Part shown: positions 7,380 through 18,236 of the stretch, in pieces
Layout: the number at the start of each line of letters is the position of its first letter
Numbering within the stretch: the stretch's first letter is position 1
Source: Desulfovibrionales bacterium
GTDB lineage: Bacteria; Desulfobacterota; Desulfovibrionia; Desulfovibrionales; Desulfonatronaceae
Length of the DNA stretch: 51,107 bases
Assembly (NCBI GenBank): GCA_007693505.1
Contig: REDL01000098.1
Location: 1 to 51,107, forward strand
Direction of reading: 5' to 3'
Translations under genes and position numbers: made by a program
The notes under the pieces: generated by a model
Database searches by the model: none
What the model saw: the letters and a program-made list of their open reading frames with translations, nothing else
Told to the model about the DNA's origin: nothing

Positions 7380-9144
7380 GGTCTCTCTCGGCGCGGGGTG
7401 ATGCAAGGGCTGTTGGGGAAACGTCCTGTTTTGGCAGGGCAAAGGGCAGGACCACATGCACGGTGGTGCCCTGACCCTGCGTGCTTTCCACGGAAATATT
7501 CCCACCCATCAGCTCCACCAAGCGGCGGACGATGGTCAGCCCCAGCCCGGCGCCTTGGTAGGGGCGGGTGTAGGAGCCGTCCACCTGGACAAAGGGATTG
7601 AATAGACTGTCCAGCTTGTCGCCCGGGATGCCGATACCCGTGTCGGAAATGGAGAACATGATTCGGGCATCACCCCCCTTGGCCGGTGAAAGCGCCGTCA
7701 ATTGAAGCCGCACGCTGCCATTATCCGTGAATTTCAACGCATTTCCCACCAGATTGAACAAAATTTGTCGAACCCGGGTATCGTCACCGACCAGGTGATG
7801 GGGAATGCCGGAGGCCAAAGTGCACTCCAGGGCAATGTGCTTGTCCCGGGCTGTTATGGAGAACAGGTCCGTGACGGAATCGCAGACATCCTGGGTCAGA
7901 AATTCGGATTCTCGGATTTCCATCATTCCCGCTTCGACCCTGGACAGGTCCAGGATATCCGAAAGCAGGCGGTTCAGCCGTTCGGCTGAAGTGACAGCCA
8001 GCTGCACGAAGTTGCCCTGTTCGGCATCAAGAGATGTGGTTCGCAGCAATTGCATCATGCCCAGGATCCCGTTCAGCGGGGTGCGGATTTCGTGGGACAT
8101 GTTGGCCAGGAATTCGGATTTGGCCTGGTTGGCGGCCTCGGTATGCTCCTTGGCCTGGATCAGCGCGAACTCGGCCTGTTTGCGATTGGTAATGTCCGTC
8201 AAGAAACCCACATAGGTCATCTCGCCCCGTTCATCCCGCCTGACTCTGGTATCCACGGAAACCCAGAAAGTGGTTCCATCTGGGCGCTTCAGTTCGGTTT
8301 CAAAGTTCCGGGCATGTCCGTCATCAATGAGCAACCGGTTGAGAAGATCGCGATGCTCGGGGTGAACGTAAAGCTGGCGGGAAATATTTACTATTCCGGC
8401 CATCATGGCCTCGGGCGAGCTGTAACCCGCAATTCGCGCATACTCGGGATTCACGGCCACGTATCGCCCTTCAGGAGTTGATTCGTAAATTCCCACCGGT
8501 GCGTGCTCATACAACTCCCGGTACTGTCGCTCACTGTCCCGCAAGGCTTGCTCCGCCCGGACCCGGGAGCTGACGTCCTGAACCACGAGGAGAATCCCTC
8601 TCCACAGCTCCCCCTCGCCAGAGGACGTGGGTATTTTTTCCTCCACCTTTGCGGTGCAGCGGACATGCAGTTCACCCTTCTTGCCGCAAAGCCGGAATTC
8701 CAATTCTTTCTCCTCGGGGTGCTTGAAGAAAGCCCGATAGCGCCCGTGAAACGCACCCCTGTCCTCGGAATTGATGTAGTCGGAGAAGCTGACGCCGTGC
8801 AGCCGGTGCGCGTCCTTCCCGACCATGTCCGCAAAAGTCTGGTTGGCCTGGATGATGACACCGCTGTGATCCACGACAAGATAGCCCACGGGCACATCGT
8901 TGAAGAGTCGGATGTACCGGTCCCTGGTCAGGGCCAACTGATCTTTCGTTTCTTCCAGTTCCTGGAGAACACTGCGCAATTCCTCGTTCTGCAGCTCCAG
9001 CTCGACCTGGTGCACCTGATAGTCGTGCAGAAGCTCTCGGAGCTCCTCCTGGGAAAGCTGCCCTGCCGGCTCCGAAGCCTGGCTCAGCCGGGCCTTGGCC
9101 TGCTCACGCAACTGGCGCAGCCTGGTTTGATCATCCTTGATCAT
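7276..9144 (-). CDS. Hybrid histidine kinase (PAS-PAS-HisKA-HATPase), frameshifted before its receiver
   Basis: The readable part has 622 residues. A coiled N-terminus (to about 65) precedes two PAS modules (about 70-190 and 205-325), HisKA with SHEIRTP (His near 350) and HATPase with [11 protein letters not shown] and GAGLGLTI. After PFALPKQ the frame drifts into non-homologous residues and stops at 7276. The receiver continues in the next frame (6915-7379). The likely cause is an A5 homopolymer at 7375-7379. The ATG at 9144 overlaps the TGA of the upstream chemoreceptor, implying translational coupling. No membrane segment is seen, so it is probably a cytoplasmic sensor. Confidence 0.88.
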   Translation of the reverse strand: MIKDDQTRLRQLREQAKARLSQASEPAGQLSQEELRELLHDYQVHQVELELQNEELRSVLQELEETKDQLALTRDRYIRLFNDVPVGYLVVDHSGVIIQANQTFADMVGKDAHRLHGVSFSDYINSEDRGAFHGRYRAFFKHPEEKELEFRLCGKKGELHVRCTAKVEEKIPTSSGEGELWRGILLVVQDVSSRVRAEQALRDSERQYRELYEHAPVGIYESTPEGRYVAVNPEYARIAGYSSPEAMMAGIVNISRQLYVHPEHRDLLNRLLIDDGHARNFETELKRPDGTTFWVSVDTRVRRDERGEMTYVGFLTDITNRKQAEFALIQAKEHTEAANQAKSEFLANMSHEIRTPLNGILGMMQLLRTTSLDAEQGNFVQLAVTSAERLNRLLSDILDLSRVEAGMMEIRESEFLTQDVCDSVTDLFSITARDKHIALECTLASGIPHHLVGDDTRVRQILFNLVGNALKFTDNGSVRLQLTALSPAKGGDARIMFSISDTGIGIPGDKLDSLFNPFVQVDGSYTRPYQGAGLGLTIVRRLVELMGGNISVESTQGQGTTVHVVLPFALPKQDVSPTALASPRAERDQKAPEHPPGRGRPPEPVVHADDPEKTRAYCDLGQ

Positions 9145-11192
9145 GAAATTCTTCTCTCCGGGCGGTGATGCTGTTCCGGGTCGGTATTGTTGCTAAAGGG
9201 CACGGCAGCACTTGCTTTATTGACGATGCCATGGTCAGCCGCATCCGTGGCCGGAATCTCGCGGATTGTCGGCTCTCCGATGTCGGACCGGATCTCGCTG
9301 ACCGCGAAAAAGTCCATGGTCGACTGCAACTCCTCGGCCTGGCTGGACAGCTCCTCAGAGGCGGAGGCGGTTTGCTCAGCAGCGGAGGCGTTATGTTGAA
9401 TGACCTGGTCAAGCTGCTGGATGGCCGTGTTGATCTGTTCTACGCCAATGCTCTGTTCCCGCCCGGCCGCGTTGATCTGCTGAATCAATTCCGCTGTACG
9501 CTGAATGTCCGGGACGATTTTGACCAGCATAGCCCCGGCCTGTTCCGCCACCTGGACGCTGGACAAAGAAAGGTCGCTGATCTCCTGGGCCGCCGCGCCG
9601 CTGCGTTCCGCCAGTTTCCGCACTTCCGCGGCTACAACGGCGAAACCCTTGCCGGCGTCCCCGGCCCGGGCCGCCTCGATGGCCGCGTTCAGAGCCAGGA
9701 GATTGGTCTGACGGGCGATTTCCTCAATGATGTTGATTTTTTCAGCAATCTGCTTCATGGCGCTTACGGTCTGGGCAACGGCTTTGCCACCCTCCTGGGC
9801 TTCCCGGGCTGCGGTAAGTGCGATCTTTTCGGTCTGCGCGGCATTGTCTGCATTCTGCCGGATATTCGCGGTCATCTGCTCCATGCTGGACGAAACCTCT
9901 TCCACCGAGGCGGCCTGCTCCGCGTTTCCCTGGGACATCTGCTCAGCTGACGCAGAGAGCTGTTCGCTACCCGAGGCCACATTGTCCGATGCGGCTTTCA
10001 CCTTGGCGACTATTTCCCGCAGCTTGGCCTGCATGCTCTCCAAGGCCATGCCCAGAGAGCCAATTTCGTCACTGTTGTCGATACCGAGACGAACACTCAG
10101 GTTTCCGGCGCCCACCTCTCTTGAAAATTCCAAAAGCCGCTGCATGGGCTTGAGAATCGCTGCCCGCACCGTTACCTGGCTGATAGCCGCGAAAACAAAC
10201 AGAACCATAAGCATCAGGCCCAACAGCAGGTGGTTTTGTCGCTGGATCAGGGCCTGTTCCTTGTCGATGTTGAGCACATAGACCATCACACCAATCTGCC
10301 GGTCCCCGTAGTCATGGATGGGGAAGGCGATCAGCGCTTGGCTGCCTTCAATGGCGACACGCAGCCCGGTTTTGGCTTGGTCTAGTAAATCCGCGCTAAC
10401 CAGCCTGTTGATGTCCACGGATTCCGCGCCTTTGACCTGGATGAAATTTTGTCCGACCAGTGGATGTTTGGCCCGATCCTGAAGTTGCTGAGCAATCTGG
10501 GCGAATTCCGCGTTCATGAACAACAGCAAATCCTGGCCCTCGCCGGATGTCGCGGCTCGCAGGATCGGGTCGAACTCCACGAGCATCTCCACGCTTCCCA
10601 GGTGCTCGCCCGCGGGGGAGGTCAAAGGCAGCACGGTGCGGATATCGAATCCCCCGACGCCGATCTCCAGTCCTTGAACCATCCGTCTGTTCTGGTTCAC
10701 ATCCATGACCGTGCGGCGAAACGCGGAGATGTCGTCGGAGATATCGATCCATTCGCCGTCACGGCGGAAGTTGTGATCCCGCCAGAGCCGGACCAGACTT
10801 CGGCCGTTGGGGAGATGGAAATGAATCTTGATCCGCTCGCCGAGAAAATCCTCGTATCCGGCCAGGAGTTGCCCAAGATTGCGGCGTAGCATGACCCGGG
10901 CTTCCTGGTGCATGGGGTCGGCCTCGTCATCCAGGTTGCCTGCCAGGGCGATGGCATAGGCCTGCTGAACAGCGTCCAGCCTGGTGAACAGAGAAGTCAC
11001 GGACAGGGCCTGGCCCGCCGCCATTTCCATGGCCGCGTCGATCTCCATGACCTTGCCCTGGCCGATCTGGGTGACAAACTCATTGCTCAAGTTGCGCAAT
11101 CCGCTGTTGATGACAACATACATGCCCAGGCCGAGGATCAGCAGGGTGATGAAAAGAGGAATCAACAATTTTCCGCGTAGCTTGATGCGCAT
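9141..11192 (-). CDS. Methyl-accepting chemotaxis protein with large periplasmic sensor
   Basis: This is a 683-residue transmembrane chemoreceptor. A first membrane helix at about 10-30 is followed by a large extracytoplasmic sensor of about 300 residues. It ends in [20 protein letters not shown], a pattern seen in double-Cache-type sensors. A second helix lies near 335-355, then HAMP (about 355-405) and the signalling domain with [19 protein letters not shown]. It presumably binds a small ligand and controls CheA. Its stop overlaps the start of the next kinase (ATGA), so receptor and hybrid kinase are likely co-expressed. The ligand cannot be read from sequence. Confidence 0.93.
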   Translation of the reverse strand: MRIKLRGKLLIPLFITLLILGLGMYVVINSGLRNLSNEFVTQIGQGKVMEIDAAMEMAAGQALSVTSLFTRLDAVQQAYAIALAGNLDDEADPMHQEARVMLRRNLGQLLAGYEDFLGERIKIHFHLPNGRSLVRLWRDHNFRRDGEWIDISDDISAFRRTVMDVNQNRRMVQGLEIGVGGFDIRTVLPLTSPAGEHLGSVEMLVEFDPILRAATSGEGQDLLLFMNAEFAQIAQQLQDRAKHPLVGQNFIQVKGAESVDINRLVSADLLDQAKTGLRVAIEGSQALIAFPIHDYGDRQIGVMVYVLNIDKEQALIQRQNHLLLGLMLMVLFVFAAISQVTVRAAILKPMQRLLEFSREVGAGNLSVRLGIDNSDEIGSLGMALESMQAKLREIVAKVKAASDNVASGSEQLSASAEQMSQGNAEQAASVEEVSSSMEQMTANIRQNADNAAQTEKIALTAAREAQEGGKAVAQTVSAMKQIAEKINIIEEIARQTNLLALNAAIEAARAGDAGKGFAVVAAEVRKLAERSGAAAQEISDLSLSSVQVAEQAGAMLVKIVPDIQRTAELIQQINAAGREQSIGVEQINTAIQQLDQVIQHNASAAEQTASASEELSSQAEELQSTMDFFAVSEIRSDIGEPTIREIPATDAADHGIVNKASAAVPFSNNTDPEQHHRPERRIS

Positions 11193-11249
11193 TTGGCCGT
11201 CTCCTGGTAAAAGGTGGCTTTCAAGCGCTTACCTGCCGTGGAGGATGGT

Positions 11250-13766
11250 TCATCGAACGCCTTTTTGCCTCATGAACGGCGTGTAGCGCTTGTCCACGCC
11301 CATGATGTGCCCGGTCAGCCACTGTTTGAGAAAGCGCATGATCTCCATGGACACCGTGGACTTGCCCGAGGAAATAGCTTGTTCCCATTCCAGGACTTTG
11401 TCCACAAAGGCCTTGTGTGCGGCTCTATGCTCCTCGGCCTCGGGGTAGCCATGCTTCTTGAACAGCTTTTCCTCGTTGGCGAAGTGAGAGGCTGTATATT
11501 CGCGCAACCGCTCAAAGATGTTCAGGAGCGCTGCCTTTGATTTGCCCATTTTCATCGCGGCATGCAGTTCGTTGATCAACTCGATCAGGGTCTTGTGCTG
11601 ATCGTCGATCCCGGCAATGCCCACGGTGAGATCGTCGGACCATTGGAACAAGGCGTCGGCGTCTCCGGTGGCGATCATGTCCACGCTGCCGCCCGCGGAA
11701 ATGGCCTGGGTGACCGTGTCCAGTTCCTCCACCTGACTGGCGATTTCCACGAGAGCCCGTGCCGAGCGATCCATGCCCTCGGAGGTTTCCGAGGCGATCC
11801 GGGTCACGTCGGTCACGGCCCGGTTGATCTCCTCGCTGGTGGCGGATTGCTCCTCCGCCGCGGTGGCGATGGACGTGACCATGTTTGTGGTTTCCTCGAC
11901 AAGGCCGAGGATTTCGCGCATCAACCCTCCGGCCTTGGTCGCGGCCTCGGTGCTGGACACGATTTCCTCGGTCGTGGTCTCCAGTGAGCTGATGTTTTCG
12001 CGGGTATGGGCCTGGATGGCATCCACGGCGTTACGAACCTCCACCGTGGCGCTCATGGTCTTTTCCGCCAGCTTGCGCACCTCGTCGGCCACCACGGCGA
12101 ACCCGCGCCCCGCATCCCCGGCCCGGGCCGCCTCGATGGCCGCATTCAAGGCCAGCAGGTTTGTCTGATCCGCGATGTCAGAAATCACGGCCATGATCTT
12201 GCCGATGCTCTCCACCTGGACGCCCAACTGGCCCATGGTCTCCTTGAGCGTGAAGATCCGCTCCCGGATGTGCTCGAAGGACTCCACGGTGCGCAGAACC
12301 TCCTTGGCCCCGGCATCGGCCTTCTCCTGGGAATTGTCCGCATGCTCGGCGGCCATGGAGGCGTTTCTGGCCACTTCCAGCACGGTGGCGTTCATTTCTT
12401 CCATGGCCGTGGATATCTCGGTCATCCGGTCGTGCTGCACCCCGACGCCCTGATTTACCGACTCCACCTGTTCGGAAAGTTCGCTGATTCCGGCGAAGAC
12501 CCCCTCCGAGACGTTTTTGGCCTTGCCCGCGGTCTCGGCCATCCGGTCCATGAGCGTGGACACCTTGCGTTCCTGACTTCTGGCCTCCTCCATGGCCTCC
12601 TGGGCCGTCGCGGCCTCTTTCTCGGCCCGCTCGCCCTTGCGCTGCGCATCCTCGTTGAGCGTGCGCAGGTTGGCGACCATGCGCGTCAGGGCTTCCTTCA
12701 GTTCCAACAATTCATAGCGAAATCGTCCGCTGAGATCGGCCTCCCAGTTGCCCTGGGCCACATCGCCGGCAAAGGCGCTGATGGACCGCAGCGGGTCCAG
12801 TACGTGCCGACGCAGGGTGACGAACATCACCACGGCCAGGGCCACAACCCCCAAGGCCGCCAGGATGATCAGCAACAACGCCGCCCGCATGGCCTCGTCG
12901 ATTCGGTTTTGAACAATGGGCTCCGACATGGCCACCACGCTCAGCCCGGTAACCCGCCCAGAAACGTCACGCAGCGGCACACCCACGGCAAAGCGTCCGG
13001 AACCCCGAAAAAAAGGCTCTGCCTCGAATCGATCCAGATCCAGGGCGGAAATGGTCGCGACAACGTCGTCGGCGAACCAGGCATCGTTGGCCAGCCAGTA
13101 GTTGCCGATGCGGCGGTTGGTCCGCAGTTGGGGGGCATCGGTCACGGCGGCCTGATTGATCAGCAGCAGATAGTCCACGTTTTCAGCCTGGTAGTCTCTG
13201 GAGACACTGCCCACGCCCTGCAGAAACTGTACATAGCCGACGATCCGGTCCCCCTGACGCACTGGCGCCGAGCCACGAATGAACACTCCGTCTGTGTCGG
13301 AAACAAATTCGGCCAAGGCCTGGCCCCGGTTTCGGACCTCGGTCAGCAATTGGCGGACCGGCTCGGAAATATCGCCATGCTGCTCCGGCCTCCAGCTCCG
13401 ATACAGCGTGGAAAAGTCCGAGTCGAAAACCTGGACGCGGATGCCGCCAAAATTGGACTGGTTGGCAAAGACCCGCAGCACGTTCTGAAATTCAGCCTGG
13501 AGCATGGGCCTGTTTCCCGACCTGACCATGTCGCCCAACCGGGAGGACAACGTCAGGGAAATGGCGTTGGTCAGTCCCACGTCGGTTTTGTTGGCCAGAC
13601 GCTCGTTTAGCGTGGCGACGATCGTGTCGTGAGCCTCCTGCTCGACCCGCTGGGTGATCAGCGAACGCTGGTGGCCGTAAATCAGAAAGCAACCCACCAG
13701 CACGAGCAGGAGCATCCCACCAATCCGCACCAGAATACTGGTATTCAAGGACTGTAACGCGATCAT
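11250..13766 (-). CDS. Chemoreceptor with C-terminal hemerythrin domain (DcrH-like)
   Basis: An 838-residue receptor: membrane helix 1 (about 12-32), periplasmic Cache-like sensor, helix 2 (about 290-315), HAMP, signalling domain with [19 protein letters not shown], then a bacteriohemerythrin domain from about residue 705. All di-iron ligands are visible: H in DDQHKTL, H in NELHAAM, HFANE (H-x3-E), HRAAH (H-x3-H) and HIMGVD (H-x4-D). The same architecture in Desulfovibrio DcrH binds O2 at the cytoplasmic hemerythrin, so aerotaxis or oxygen avoidance is the likely role. It is upstream of, and on the same strand as, the chemoreceptor at 9141-11192. Confidence 0.95.
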   Translation of the reverse strand: MIALQSLNTSILVRIGGMLLLVLVGCFLIYGHQRSLITQRVEQEAHDTIVATLNERLANKTDVGLTNAISLTLSSRLGDMVRSGNRPMLQAEFQNVLRVFANQSNFGGIRVQVFDSDFSTLYRSWRPEQHGDISEPVRQLLTEVRNRGQALAEFVSDTDGVFIRGSAPVRQGDRIVGYVQFLQGVGSVSRDYQAENVDYLLLINQAAVTDAPQLRTNRRIGNYWLANDAWFADDVVATISALDLDRFEAEPFFRGSGRFAVGVPLRDVSGRVTGLSVVAMSEPIVQNRIDEAMRAALLLIILAALGVVALAVVMFVTLRRHVLDPLRSISAFAGDVAQGNWEADLSGRFRYELLELKEALTRMVANLRTLNEDAQRKGERAEKEAATAQEAMEEARSQERKVSTLMDRMAETAGKAKNVSEGVFAGISELSEQVESVNQGVGVQHDRMTEISTAMEEMNATVLEVARNASMAAEHADNSQEKADAGAKEVLRTVESFEHIRERIFTLKETMGQLGVQVESIGKIMAVISDIADQTNLLALNAAIEAARAGDAGRGFAVVADEVRKLAEKTMSATVEVRNAVDAIQAHTRENISSLETTTEEIVSSTEAATKAGGLMREILGLVEETTNMVTSIATAAEEQSATSEEINRAVTDVTRIASETSEGMDRSARALVEIASQVEELDTVTQAISAGGSVDMIATGDADALFQWSDDLTVGIAGIDDQHKTLIELINELHAAMKMGKSKAALLNIFERLREYTASHFANEEKLFKKHGYPEAEEHRAAHKAFVDKVLEWEQAISSGKSTVSMEIMRFLKQWLTGHIMGVDKRYTPFMRQKGVR

Positions 13767-13975
13767 GAAAACCCTCCGGATTCTTCAAATCTTTTGTGGG
13801 CAATATTCAAGCCAAGAGACCTCACCCCACGGAGGTGCCGGTTTTTTCCTGGCAGAGTGACAAGCAACTCCGGGAATGCACGCGATCATGGTTCCATTCC
13901 GCTGGACATTTCTTGAAGGGCCATCTGATTCATGAGCTGTCCCGGACACCGATCGCCGTCTGTTTGCCAGTCGAA

Positions 13976-14911
13976 TCATGCAACAATCGTGACCCTGTTC
14001 TTTCCATTTCTTTTGCTTGCATAGAGACCCTTGTCCGCGCGATGCATCAGTGTTTCCGCCGTGTCGCACATGAGTGCCTGGGTTGCGCCGCAGGAAATGG
14101 TGACGGACAAACTTGTCGATTCCCGTGTATCAATCCTGGAAGAGGCCACAATCCGGACCATCCGTCGGCATATTGATTCAAGTTGCTCCTGCATGGTTAT
14201 TCCTGGGAGGATAACCAGAAATTCTTCACCGCCCCAGCGTCCGACGAAGTCGAAGGAGCGCAGGGCCCCGGTCAAGGACCTGGAAACCATGACCAGAACG
14301 TCGTCTCCCGCCAAATGCCCGTAGGTGTCGTTGACGGTTTTGAAGTCGTCGATATCACAAAGCGCGATGGAGAATGGCCAGGAATACCTCTCCAGTTCCT
14401 TGATCTTGGCGTCCAGGGTAATATCGATGAACCGTCTGTTCGCGATACCGGTCAAATAGTCCAGGAGGCATTGCTCCGAGAGCAGACCCATCATTTCTTC
14501 AATATCAACGGCCTTGTGAATTTCCCTGAAAACCTCAACAGCCCCGATGATCTCTCCGTCATGGATGAGCGGCATGGTTTGGACATGGACTGGAACCCGG
14601 TGTCCTTGCTTGCTGTGAAGAAAGACATCGGCATTCCGTGTATTGCCATCAATCATGGTCTGGCCAAGGGGACATATGGCCTTGCAGAGATTTTCTCCTG
14701 ATGCATCAACGTGATTTAAAATATTGTCACCGCAGGATCTACCCAAAACCTCATCCTGTTGGAAACCGGATATTCTTGTCGCACCATTGTTCCAAAAAAG
14801 TATGTGTCTTTTCTTGTCAACAATGTATATCCCGTCATGAACACATTGTATTATCCCCAGGTAATCTGAAGACAATGCACTGTGGAATCTGCCTTCGAAA
14901 CATGAATGCAT
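13976..14911 (-). CDS. PAS-containing diguanylate cyclase
   Basis: The 311-residue protein has an N-terminal PAS domain (about 15-130) and a GGDEF domain (about 145-308) with a GGEEF active site and NDTYGHLAGDD. It should make cyclic di-GMP. An inhibitory I-site, RSFD, lies exactly five residues before GGEEF, so product feedback is expected. Cysteines in the PAS region (CGDNIL, CKAICP) could hold a cofactor or sense redox, but this is inference. No membrane segment is seen. It connects the chemotaxis and kinase block to second-messenger control. Confidence 0.93.
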   Translation of the reverse strand: MHSCFEGRFHSALSSDYLGIIQCVHDGIYIVDKKRHILFWNNGATRISGFQQDEVLGRSCGDNILNHVDASGENLCKAICPLGQTMIDGNTRNADVFLHSKQGHRVPVHVQTMPLIHDGEIIGAVEVFREIHKAVDIEEMMGLLSEQCLLDYLTGIANRRFIDITLDAKIKELERYSWPFSIALCDIDDFKTVNDTYGHLAGDDVLVMVSRSLTGALRSFDFVGRWGGEEFLVILPGITMQEQLESICRRMVRIVASSRIDTRESTSLSVTISCGATQALMCDTAETLMHRADKGLYASKRNGKNRVTIVA

Positions 14912-15095
14912 CTGATGATCCTTCCCTGAAATGAGCTTGATGCAAAAAATGCTTTTTTCATCAAGCAGTGGTCAGTGATGCGTGGTTGGTGTTTGGTAAA
15001 ACAATATATTGCTGGAACTTCATAAGGTGTTTGGTTTGGCCCAGAGGACCTTTTGCACTGACCTATGGAAAGGGTAGGCAGTTTTTGGGCTGAAA

Positions 15096-17003
15096 TCATT
15101 TGTGGTCTGGATCGCCGGCCTTTGCCAACTTGCGCTGGGTGATGTCCTGATGTGTCCCGAACATCCAGAGCGGCTTTCCATCCTCGGTCCAGGTGATCAC
15201 CCGCCCCCTGTCCAAAACCCAGACCCAGTGCCCGTTCTTGTGCCGCATCCGGGCTTCGCATTCGTAAAAATCGATTTCCCCACTGAAGTGCTGTCGCAGG
15301 AGTTTCTCGCTGGTTCGGAGATCTTCCGGATGGGCAAGCCTCATCCACGTGGTGATGGAGATGGGGGCCAACTCTTCGAGATCATAGCCCACGATTTCCG
15401 CCCACCGATCGTTGAACACGGTTGCGCCGGTCTGGACATTCCACTCCCAGGTTCCGACATTGGTGCCCTTGAGAATATTCACCAGCCGTGAACGTTGGTC
15501 CAGCAGACGTTCCTGGGCTTTCTTGCTATCGGTGATGTCCTGGACCTGGGCCAGGTAGCCCTTGGTTCCCGCTTCCCCGAGGGGAGTGATCAACGCCCGC
15601 ACCCACATGGTTCCGGTCTTGGTCGTCTGGTAGAGATTGTGCTGCCTGACCTTGTCGAAATCGAACTCGATCTCGAAGTAGACTGTTTGTCCCTGCTTGA
15701 GCAGTTCGATCTCTTCGGCTTTCAGGTTGGGGGCGGCGAACAGGTCGAAGCCTTGCAGTTCTCGGACATCCTGAACACCAAACAATTCGAGGCATGCCGG
15801 GTTGACCTCCACGAGCCGGCCGAAGGAATCGTACAGTTCGATGGCAATAGGGGACTTCGTATAAATGGACCGGTAAAGCTCCTCGCTGGCACGGAGGGCT
15901 TCCTGGGTCTGCTTCTGTTCCGTGATGTCCTCGCCTATGCCCTGGTAGGCGACAACGCGGCCCTGGGCATCAAAGATGGCCCGGTCGGTCCAGCGCTGCC
16001 AACGGGTTTTTCCTTGCAGGTCGAGCACCTGGTGTTCGGTGCGGATGGTCGGGTTTTTCGGGGTCAACTCGGCCAGGGCGGCCAGAAATGGGGCTTGATC
16101 AGCCTTGGGCATCAGGCCCAGAAACGATGTGCCTTCCAGCTCGGAGCGGCTCTTACCGAAGCAGCGGCAATAGGCTTCGTTGACATAGGTGATGATGCAG
16201 CCAGGGGCGTAGCGGCAGGTCAGGGCCGGGGTGTCCCCGGCCACGGCCTGAAACATTGTTTCAGATTGCCGCAGGTCGTTGGTTCGCTCCTGGATAATGG
16301 CTTCCAGGCGGTCCATGTCGTGAAACAGGTGGTCCCTGAACTGGGACCAGTCGGAGACATCCAGGACAAGCAGCCGGGCCATGTCCTGCAATTCGGATTC
16401 ATCCTCGAGTTGTTCGGCCTGGATCAGCAGATGCCGAATGATGCCGTCCTTGCGTAACGCCTTGCACGGCAAAGGTGCGGGCCGCTGCCTGGCCTGCACC
16501 TTTTGAAGGAATTGCTTGACGCCGGCCTTGTCTTCCAGGTGAATGCGTTCCAGGAACGTGACCGGCGAGGGCTTTGTTCGTGGCGGCAAGCCCAGCAGGC
16601 GGCACAGTTCCCTGGACCAGGTATCGGAATTTGTGCCAAAATTCATGATCCAGAGGCCGCAGGCCCTGACAAGTCGGACATTTTGAGGCAGCAGGTTGGC
16701 TGGGTGATTTTCATGGTGCGGCTCACCCTCCGGTGAAAAGAGAAAGAAGTTGGCCAGCCCCGTTCCGTAGACTTTGGCGGCCCTGGACAGGGCCTCCAGT
16801 GATGGATAGCAGTGACCCCGTTCCAGAACGCTGACATGTTCCTTGGTCATGCCGATCCGCGACGCGGCCTCGGCCTGGGTCAGACTGCTCAGCTGCCGGT
16901 ACAATCTCAGGCGCTCCCCAATGCGGCGGGCCTCCTCAAGGTCTCGATTTTTTCCAGGCACCGAGCCTCCAAGCCTTTTCACGGCGTAACCGTGCGTTAA
17001 CAC
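15096..17003 (-). CDS. XRE-family HTH protein with multiple PAS domains and no output domain
   Basis: The 635-residue product starts at GTG 17003; a GTG at 16982 is an alternative. An XRE-type helix-turn-helix (LTQAEAASRIGMTKEHVSVLERG) covers about residues 25-85. A PAS-like segment follows (about 110-215), then three clear PAS/PAC modules (about 240-365, 370-490, 500-625), with GEDITEQKQ and QDITDSKKA linkers. It ends right after the last PAC (HQDITQRKL) with no kinase, GGDEF or EAL domain. It is either a sensor-regulator acting through its own HTH or a truncated fusion. Tandem 10-base repeats upstream (17028-17047) could be its own operator. Confidence 0.85.
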   Translation of the reverse strand: MLTHGYAVKRLGGSVPGKNRDLEEARRIGERLRLYRQLSSLTQAEAASRIGMTKEHVSVLERGHCYPSLEALSRAAKVYGTGLANFFLFSPEGEPHHENHPANLLPQNVRLVRACGLWIMNFGTNSDTWSRELCRLLGLPPRTKPSPVTFLERIHLEDKAGVKQFLQKVQARQRPAPLPCKALRKDGIIRHLLIQAEQLEDESELQDMARLLVLDVSDWSQFRDHLFHDMDRLEAIIQERTNDLRQSETMFQAVAGDTPALTCRYAPGCIITYVNEAYCRCFGKSRSELEGTSFLGLMPKADQAPFLAALAELTPKNPTIRTEHQVLDLQGKTRWQRWTDRAIFDAQGRVVAYQGIGEDITEQKQTQEALRASEELYRSIYTKSPIAIELYDSFGRLVEVNPACLELFGVQDVRELQGFDLFAAPNLKAEEIELLKQGQTVYFEIEFDFDKVRQHNLYQTTKTGTMWVRALITPLGEAGTKGYLAQVQDITDSKKAQERLLDQRSRLVNILKGTNVGTWEWNVQTGATVFNDRWAEIVGYDLEELAPISITTWMRLAHPEDLRTSEKLLRQHFSGEIDFYECEARMRHKNGHWVWVLDRGRVITWTEDGKPLWMFGTHQDITQRKLAKAGDPDHK

Positions 17004-17027
17004 TACAGCGAAGGATGGAGATCATCC

Positions 17028-17047
17028 TCACATAATCTCACATAATC
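17028..17047. promoter_or_regulatory. Tandem 10-bp direct repeat upstream of the XRE-PAS gene
   Basis: TCACATAATC occurs twice without a gap (17028-17037 and 17038-17047), starting 25 bases before the GTG at 17003. A 10-base period is one helical turn, as expected for adjacent binding sites on one DNA face. Autoregulation by the XRE protein is inference. Confidence 0.4.
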
Positions 17048-17553
17048 AAGGGCATTGAAATTGATTCAGGATACGTTCAGGCTCGCGGGGGGCTTTCGGC
17101 CATGATTAGTCCAGCTGTTTTGCAGGGAAGGCAGTATGCCATCCTGTCTTTTCTCCCTTCAGGATTACGGTAATATTTTCGTAAACATACCAATTGAGCA
17201 CCACTGCCGGAGCTCAATATAGCTACAAAACGTACATGGTGAAGCGATTTTGGCATAGCAAATGGAAGTTTCGCTGTGAGGGTTAAAAAAAATGGCTATG
17301 TCGCTGCAGCTGGGAATTTTTCAATGGCCTGATAATAGAGCTTGCCTATCTCGACAATAACGGAGAGATATCACTGTTTTTATTTCTTAGCGATAGAGTG
17401 GCATCTCGTTTTTGATCAAGAAAAAGCATTTTAATTTTTATCTTTCTTGATTATTCAATGAAAATCTAAATATTTTGAGAGTATTCTTCAGCAATTTGGT
17501 CTCGAGTTTTTCTGAACAAGATAAGGTTGTCCTGCCACGAAAAAAAGCTCTGA
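17048..17553. other. AT-rich intergenic region between XRE-PAS gene and rpsF operon
   Basis: About 500 bases hold no convincing gene. The composition is more AT-rich than the flanking genes, especially at 17280-17480. A perfect 9-base inverted repeat, ATCAAGAAA (17415-17423) with TTTCTTGAT (17443-17451), encloses an AT-rich loop. It probably contains upstream elements of the divergent promoters. Confidence 0.5.
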
Positions 17554-17582
17554 TTGACAACACAAGAGTGCCGGGTTTATGT
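17554..17582 (+). promoter_or_regulatory. Predicted sigma-70 promoter of the rpsF operon
   Basis: The -35 element TTGACA (17554-17559) is perfect. A 17-base spacer leads to TTATGT (17577-17582), a weak -10. Transcription would begin near 17590, just before the structured leader of rpsF. Confidence 0.5.
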
Positions 17583-17592
17583 CTCCTCTTTT

Positions 17593-17647
17593 CCTTGCTC
17601 TGGCCTTGGGGGCCAGGGCCGAATTCGACCGCAAGGAGGAGACGAGA
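17593..17647 (+). promoter_or_regulatory. Structured rpsF leader, candidate S6:S18 autoregulatory site
   Basis: CCTTGC (17593-17598) pairs with GCAAGG (17631-17636). The loop encloses a perfect CTGGCC/GGCCAG hairpin (17600-17605 with 17611-17616) and a GGCCGAATTCGACC arm. The closing stem overlaps the ribosome-binding site AAGGAGGAG (17633-17641), so folding would hide it. S6:S18 leaders are known to control rpsF operons in many bacteria; equivalence here is inference. Confidence 0.45.
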
Positions 17648-17959
17648 ATGCGGCACTATGAAACATTGATGCTTTTCAGCCCGGAAATGCCGGGTGAGCG
17701 TCGCCAGGAGGTTCTTGCCGGAATTTCCGCAATTGTGGAGCGGGACGGGGGGAAGATTCTGGCTGAGGACGACTGGGGTATGCGAACCTTGGCCTATCCC
17801 GTGCACAAGCAGACCAGAGGCCATTACTATCGGCTGGAATATGCGGCCTCGGGAAGTGTCGTCGCAGAAATGGAACGAAATTTGCGGATTACAGACGATG
17901 TGTACAAATTTCTCTCCGTAAAACTGGCCGATACCTACGAAGCACCCAAGGAGAGCTGA
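17648..17959 (+). CDS. rpsF: 30S ribosomal protein S6
   Basis: A 103-residue S6 protein starts at [17 protein letters not shown]. The ATG at 17648 is preceded by AAGGAGGAG; a longer frame from 17579 adds residues encoded by the leader and is rejected. S6 pairs with S18 on the platform of the 30S subunit. It is the first gene of rpsF-rpsR-rplI-dnaB, with a two-base gap to rpsR. Confidence 0.97.
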   Translation: MRHYETLMLFSPEMPGERRQEVLAGISAIVERDGGKILAEDDWGMRTLAYPVHKQTRGHYYRLEYAASGSVVAEMERNLRITDDVYKFLSVKLADTYEAPKES

Positions 17960-17961
17960 TT

Positions 17962-18222
17962 ATGGCGTTTCGAAAGTTCACCCCCCGAAAGAAATTTTGT
18001 CGGTTTTGCGCATCCAAAGACCTGAAGATGGACTACAAGCGTCCTGACCTGCTTCGAGAGTTCGTCAACGACCGCGGCAAGATCATCGCCCGTCGCGTAA
18101 CTGGAACCTGTGCCAAGCACCAACGGGAATTGACCACGGAAATCAAGCGTGCCCGGCAGATGGCTCTGTTGTACTATACGGCCACGCACAGCGTCGAGGC
18201 CATGAAACGGACCACCGGCTAA
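17962..18222 (+). CDS. rpsR: 30S ribosomal protein S18
   Basis: An 86-residue S18 that binds 16S rRNA with S6. The conserved core is [19 protein letters not shown]. Cysteines at CRFC near the N-terminus plus CAKH suggest a zinc-binding form. The start ATG follows GGAGAGCTGATT and lies two bases after the rpsF stop. Confidence 0.98.
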   Translation: MAFRKFTPRKKFCRFCASKDLKMDYKRPDLLREFVNDRGKIIARRVTGTCAKHQRELTTEIKRARQMALLYYTATHSVEAMKRTTG

Positions 18223-18236
18223 GAGGAGAGTGAGTC

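Noticed and set aside
12006-13610. 534-codon open frame on the plus strand
   Set aside because: It is an antisense shadow of the hemerythrin chemoreceptor. High GC and receptor codon use leave the opposite strand open, and no family motif is seen.
14851-15348. 165-codon minus-strand frame
   Set aside because: Its first part is out of frame with the XRE-PAS gene and the rest crosses an intergenic gap; no motif is seen.
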